Below are positions 61,080 to 64,000 of a DNA stretch of 64,000 nt, piece by piece. Position 1 is the stretch's first letter. Each line of letters begins with the position of its first letter. Made by a program: the position numbers and the translations under genes. The stretch spans positions 12,337,940-12,401,939 of the forward strand of contig NW_020954570.1 in assembly GCF_900497805.2 (NCBI RefSeq). The letters are read 5' to 3'. The DNA is from Vombatus ursinus. Its lineage: Eukaryota > Chordata > Mammalia > Diprotodontia > Vombatidae. Under the pieces are notes generated by a model that saw only the letters and a list, made by a program, of their open reading frames with translations, did no database searches and was not told where the DNA came from.

Positions 61080-61200
61080 GACTTCAAAGCTATTTGATGG
61101 TGGGCAAGTTGTGAAATTCTCAGCCTCAGTTTCCTTATCTGTAAAATATGAATAATACTTGTACTATCTCTTCTTAAGGTTGCTGTGAGGGAGCACATTG
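61080..61200 (+). repeat. MIR SINE fragment next to the L1
   Basis: It reads 'attctcagcctcagtttccttatctgtaaaatatgaataatac', then 'ggttgctgtgagg'. Confidence 0.75.
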
Positions 61201-61299
61201 TACTCCTAAAATACTAACACAGTTTAAATGTAAACTGCTATAATTATATTCCAGATATAGTCCCATATGTAGTATTTCACATTTTAGGAAATTTGTATT

Positions 61300-61548
61300 T
61301 ATAACAGCTAGAATTTATATAAGTCTTTAAAGTTTGCACAGCACTTTACATATGTTAACTCATTTTATCATCGCAACAGTCCTGTGAAGTAGGTGCTGTT
61401 ATTATTTTACAGATGAACTGAGGTAGAGAGAGGTTAAATGACTTGTCCAATGTCACATGGGTAGTAAGTGTTTGAGACAGGATTTGAACTCAAGTCATCT
61501 GACTCCAGGTCCAGTGTTCTATCCGTTATAATACCTGGCTGCATGTAG
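61300..61548 (-). repeat. MIR SINE, reverse orientation
   Basis: The + strand reads 'cagcactttacatatgttaactcatttta', 'gtcctgtgaagtaggtgctgttattattttacagatgaactgaggtagagagagg', then 'ctgactccaggtccagtgttctatcc'. Confidence 0.88.
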
Positions 61549-61679
61549 ATATCTAAGGTTAGAATCTCATAAGGGAGGTGCTAAACCTATCTCAGACAAA
61601 ATATACATTTTTCTGCAGATTACATTTCTTTATGATTTACAGGCTATTCTAAACTTTTTTAATCTCTCAAGTCTCCCAC

Positions 61680-62352
61680 AGCATCCTCTTCCCCCATCCC
61701 CTTGACTGAAGATGTCACCTCATACTTCACTGAAAAAACTGAGGCTATTCAATGAGGCCATTCAACATTCTTCCCCTTCTCAGATCACCCAGAGATCTTC
61801 CCCTGCTATCTCCTCTTTCATCTCTGTCTCTTAGAAGAAGTGACCTTTCTTGGTACCAAGGTGAATCCCTCTAACATGCACCCTCAATCCTACCACTGCC
61901 TGTTTGTTCCCCTCAATCATTCCCACTCACACTCTAATCTTCATTCTTTCCCTATTTGCTCCCTACTTTCGCTTTAAAAACATATCCATGTCTCCCCATT
62001 CCTAAAAAACCCTCACTTGATCCAACTATTCCCACTAGCTATTGTCTGATATTTCTTCTCTCTTCTCCACTAAACTCCTTGAAAAAGCCATCTACACTAG
62101 GTTCCTCCACCTGTTCTCCTGCTCCTTGCTTTTAAGTCCTCATCATTTTGGCTTGCAATCTCATCATTCAACTGAATAGCCTTCTCCAAAATCACCAACG
62201 CTCTTTTAATGACTCTTTCTCATTCTTTATCCTTTTTGCCTTCTTTAGGGCAGTATTCATGTTTTTACCTTTCTTCATATGTATGGCAGCACTTAACAGA
62301 GTGCCTGGTACATAGGAAGCACTTAATAAATGCTTGTTGACTGCCTAATTGA
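61680..62352 (+). repeat. L2 LINE: ORF2 5' part joined to the 3' end
   Basis: The left 500 bases are pyrimidine-rich sense L2 ORF2 ('ctcctctttcatctctgtctcttagaagaagtgacc', 'tctccactaaactccttgaaaaagcc'). From 62235 the sequence is the 3' terminus ('gagtgcctggtacataggaagcacttaataaatgcttgttgactg'). The middle of the element is missing. Confidence 0.82.
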
Positions 62353-62354
62353 TA

Positions 62355-62950
62355 TATATTTGCCCATTTATTCATTGCCTAAATAGCTTTTAGAATCCAT
62401 CACTCAAATTTTTCTTAGTTCTCAGGAGAGGACATAATGATAGTAAATATATTAGATGAGATAAATAGCCCCAATTTGCTATTTTTGTTGAATCGCCACA
62501 ACAAGCAGAAGTTTGGGGGCATATACTGATATAATTATTAGTTTTTTAGTCTTTTGCAAAATGTATGTTATCTACTCTATAAAGGAGAGTTCTCATACAA
62601 AAACTTCTTGGGCTCTCAGAGTCACATTCTCTTTATGATATCTTAGCCTTTATAGAGTTAGAAAGTATGGAATCATTTGGAGCTAAATAATGCAATGACA
62701 AGGTAATGTTAGTAACGTTTGTATCATGTAAAGATGGCTTTTGTTACTCTCATAAAATCATGTCATTAGAAAGGAATTCAGAAGTTATCTAGCCCATTCT
62801 CTTTCTGATGCAGTAATCTCTTCTACATTATTGCTGTCTTTAATAGAGGAAATAATAATTATATGTAAAAATAACATAATATAAATATAACATTATTTAT
62901 AACTTTAATAAGCCACACACATATATATCACATACCTATCACACACAGAT
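62355..62950. other. Unassigned intron
   Basis: AT-rich, with no recognised repeat or coding signal. Confidence 0.5.
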
Positions 62951-62954
62951 ATAT

Positions 62955-63620
62955 GTCAGTTAAATGTAAAGTAGTTTGGGAGGGAGGGCCCTAGTGGTTG
63001 GGGGAATCAAGAAAGCCTTCATGCAGAATATGGTGCCTAAGCTGCATCTTAAAGAGAAAGACTCCATGAGGCAGAAGTAAGAAGGAAGCACATTTAGGAA
63101 ATGGGAATTGCCAATGTAAAAGCACCAAGTATGGGAAAAGAAGTAATGTCCAATGAAATCCAATGAAAGATAGTTCGGGAGTAGGTTGCATAGGGTGTCA
63201 GAAGCCAAACAGAGGAGTTTGTTTGATCCTAGAGGCAATAAGAAACAATGGAGTTGATTAAGGAAATCACATAGTGAGATCTGCACTTAAGGAAAATTAC
63301 CTTGGCATCACTGTGTTGGATGGACTGGAGTGGGAAGAGGCTGGAGCCAGGGAAACCAACTAGAAGGCTGTTGTAGTAATCCAGTTGAGAGATGATGAGG
63401 GCCTGAATTAAGGTGGTAGCTATAGGAGTAGAAATTAGTGGTCAGATGTGAGAGATACTATAAAGGAAGAAGTGGTAAAATTTGGGATATGAGGGATGAG
63501 GGAGAATAAGGATAAGTCTAGGATAAGGCCAAGATTATGAACCTGAGACACTAGAAGGATCGTGGTGGCTTTGACGGAAATAAGAAAGTTTGGAAGAGGG
63601 GAGGTTTAGGGAACATATAG
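62955..63620 (-). repeat. L2 LINE, ORF2 3' part
   Basis: The + strand reads 'ctaagctgcatcttaaag', 'gtttgatcctagaggcaataagaaacaatgg', 'ggatggactggagtgggaagaggctggagccagggaaaccaac' and 'ggctgttgtagtaatccag...gagatgatgagggcctgaat', the complement of ORF2. Confidence 0.88.
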
Positions 63621-63659
63621 TAAGTTCCATTTATATCAGAGATACCCTGTTCCTACTCC

Positions 63660-63775
63660 TTTGCATAAGATCATATATTTAAAGCCTAGACTGTAAAGGC
63701 TAAGTAGTCCAACCCTCTCATTCTACTGGTGAAGAACTGTGCCCCAGAAAGGGTCTTGTCCATGGTCAAACAGAT
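63660..63775 (-). repeat. MIR-superfamily CORE-SINE fragment
   Basis: The + strand reads 'aagatcatatatttaaagcctagactg...taagtagtccaaccctctcattctactggtg'. It is the same family as 1985 and 14700. Confidence 0.6.
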
Positions 63776-63892
63776 TTCTTTTTGAGGGGGAAAGTATCTC
63801 CAGTTTTTTCTTTTCATAACAAGATGCTAGAATTAGTATGGACTAGGAACCAAATATCTCTAATATAAAAACTATGACAACTGTTTCAATGC

Positions 63893-64000
63893 CTTGTTGT
63901 TCAGTCATTTTTCAGTCATGTCTGACTCTTCATGACCCCATTTGGGGTTTTCTTGGCATAGATACTGGAGTGGCTTGCCATTTCCTTCTCCAGCTCATTT
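63893..64000 (-). repeat. Long-form marsupial SINE, cut by the window end
   Basis: The + strand reads 'gttgttcagtcatttttcagtcatgtctgactcttcatgaccccatttgggg', then 'gatactggagtggcttgccatttccttctccagctcattt'. Its head lies past 64000. Confidence 0.93.

Overview
The window is about 64 kb of AT-rich mammalian intronic DNA. It carries twelve coding exons of one gene on the + strand, MEGF10 (multiple EGF-like domains 10). The spliced exons translate without interruption into 564 complete residues plus one base of the next codon: a signal peptide, an EMI domain, then a run of EGF/laminin-type EGF repeats. Every junction has an AG acceptor and a GT donor, and the phases match between neighbouring exons. 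The gene enters from the left (the 5' UTR exon or exons are not recognisable here) and leaves on the right. The later EGF repeats, the transmembrane segment and the cytoplasmic tail lie beyond position 64000.

The repeats point to a marsupial. Many copies of tRNA-derived SINEs of the 'cagctaggtggcgcagtggatagagc' type occur in a short A-tailed form and a longer form, as in marsupial genomes. They sit among marsupial-type L1 and HAL1 LINEs and a deep layer of old L2, MIR and CR1/L3-like sequence. The species cannot be fixed from this sequence.

Layout: 1-4.9 kb is upstream of the first coding exon, with an L1 fragment and MIR/CORE-SINEs. 4.9-21 kb holds coding exons 1-6 with L2, MIR, CR1-like and L1 debris. 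21-34 kb holds exons 7-8, separated by long introns with young SINEs. 34.3-41.4 kb is an insertion-rich intron with two short-form SINEs, a complete-ended 2.85 kb ORF1-only LINE (HAL1-like) and an L1 5' UTR fragment. 44.9-53.4 kb holds exons 9-12, with L2 and SINE copies and a near full-length 7SL RNA retrocopy. 53.4-64 kb is one long intron containing a 5'-truncated but fairly young L1 and several L2 copies.

No second gene, RNA gene likely to be functional, CRISPR array or novel multi-gene system is visible. The points most worth a second look are the 7SL retrocopy nested in a SINE, the HAL1-like element with a 16-bp target-site duplication, closely spaced inverted SINE pairs in the MEGF10 introns, and an L2 copy ending just upstream of an exon's splice acceptor.
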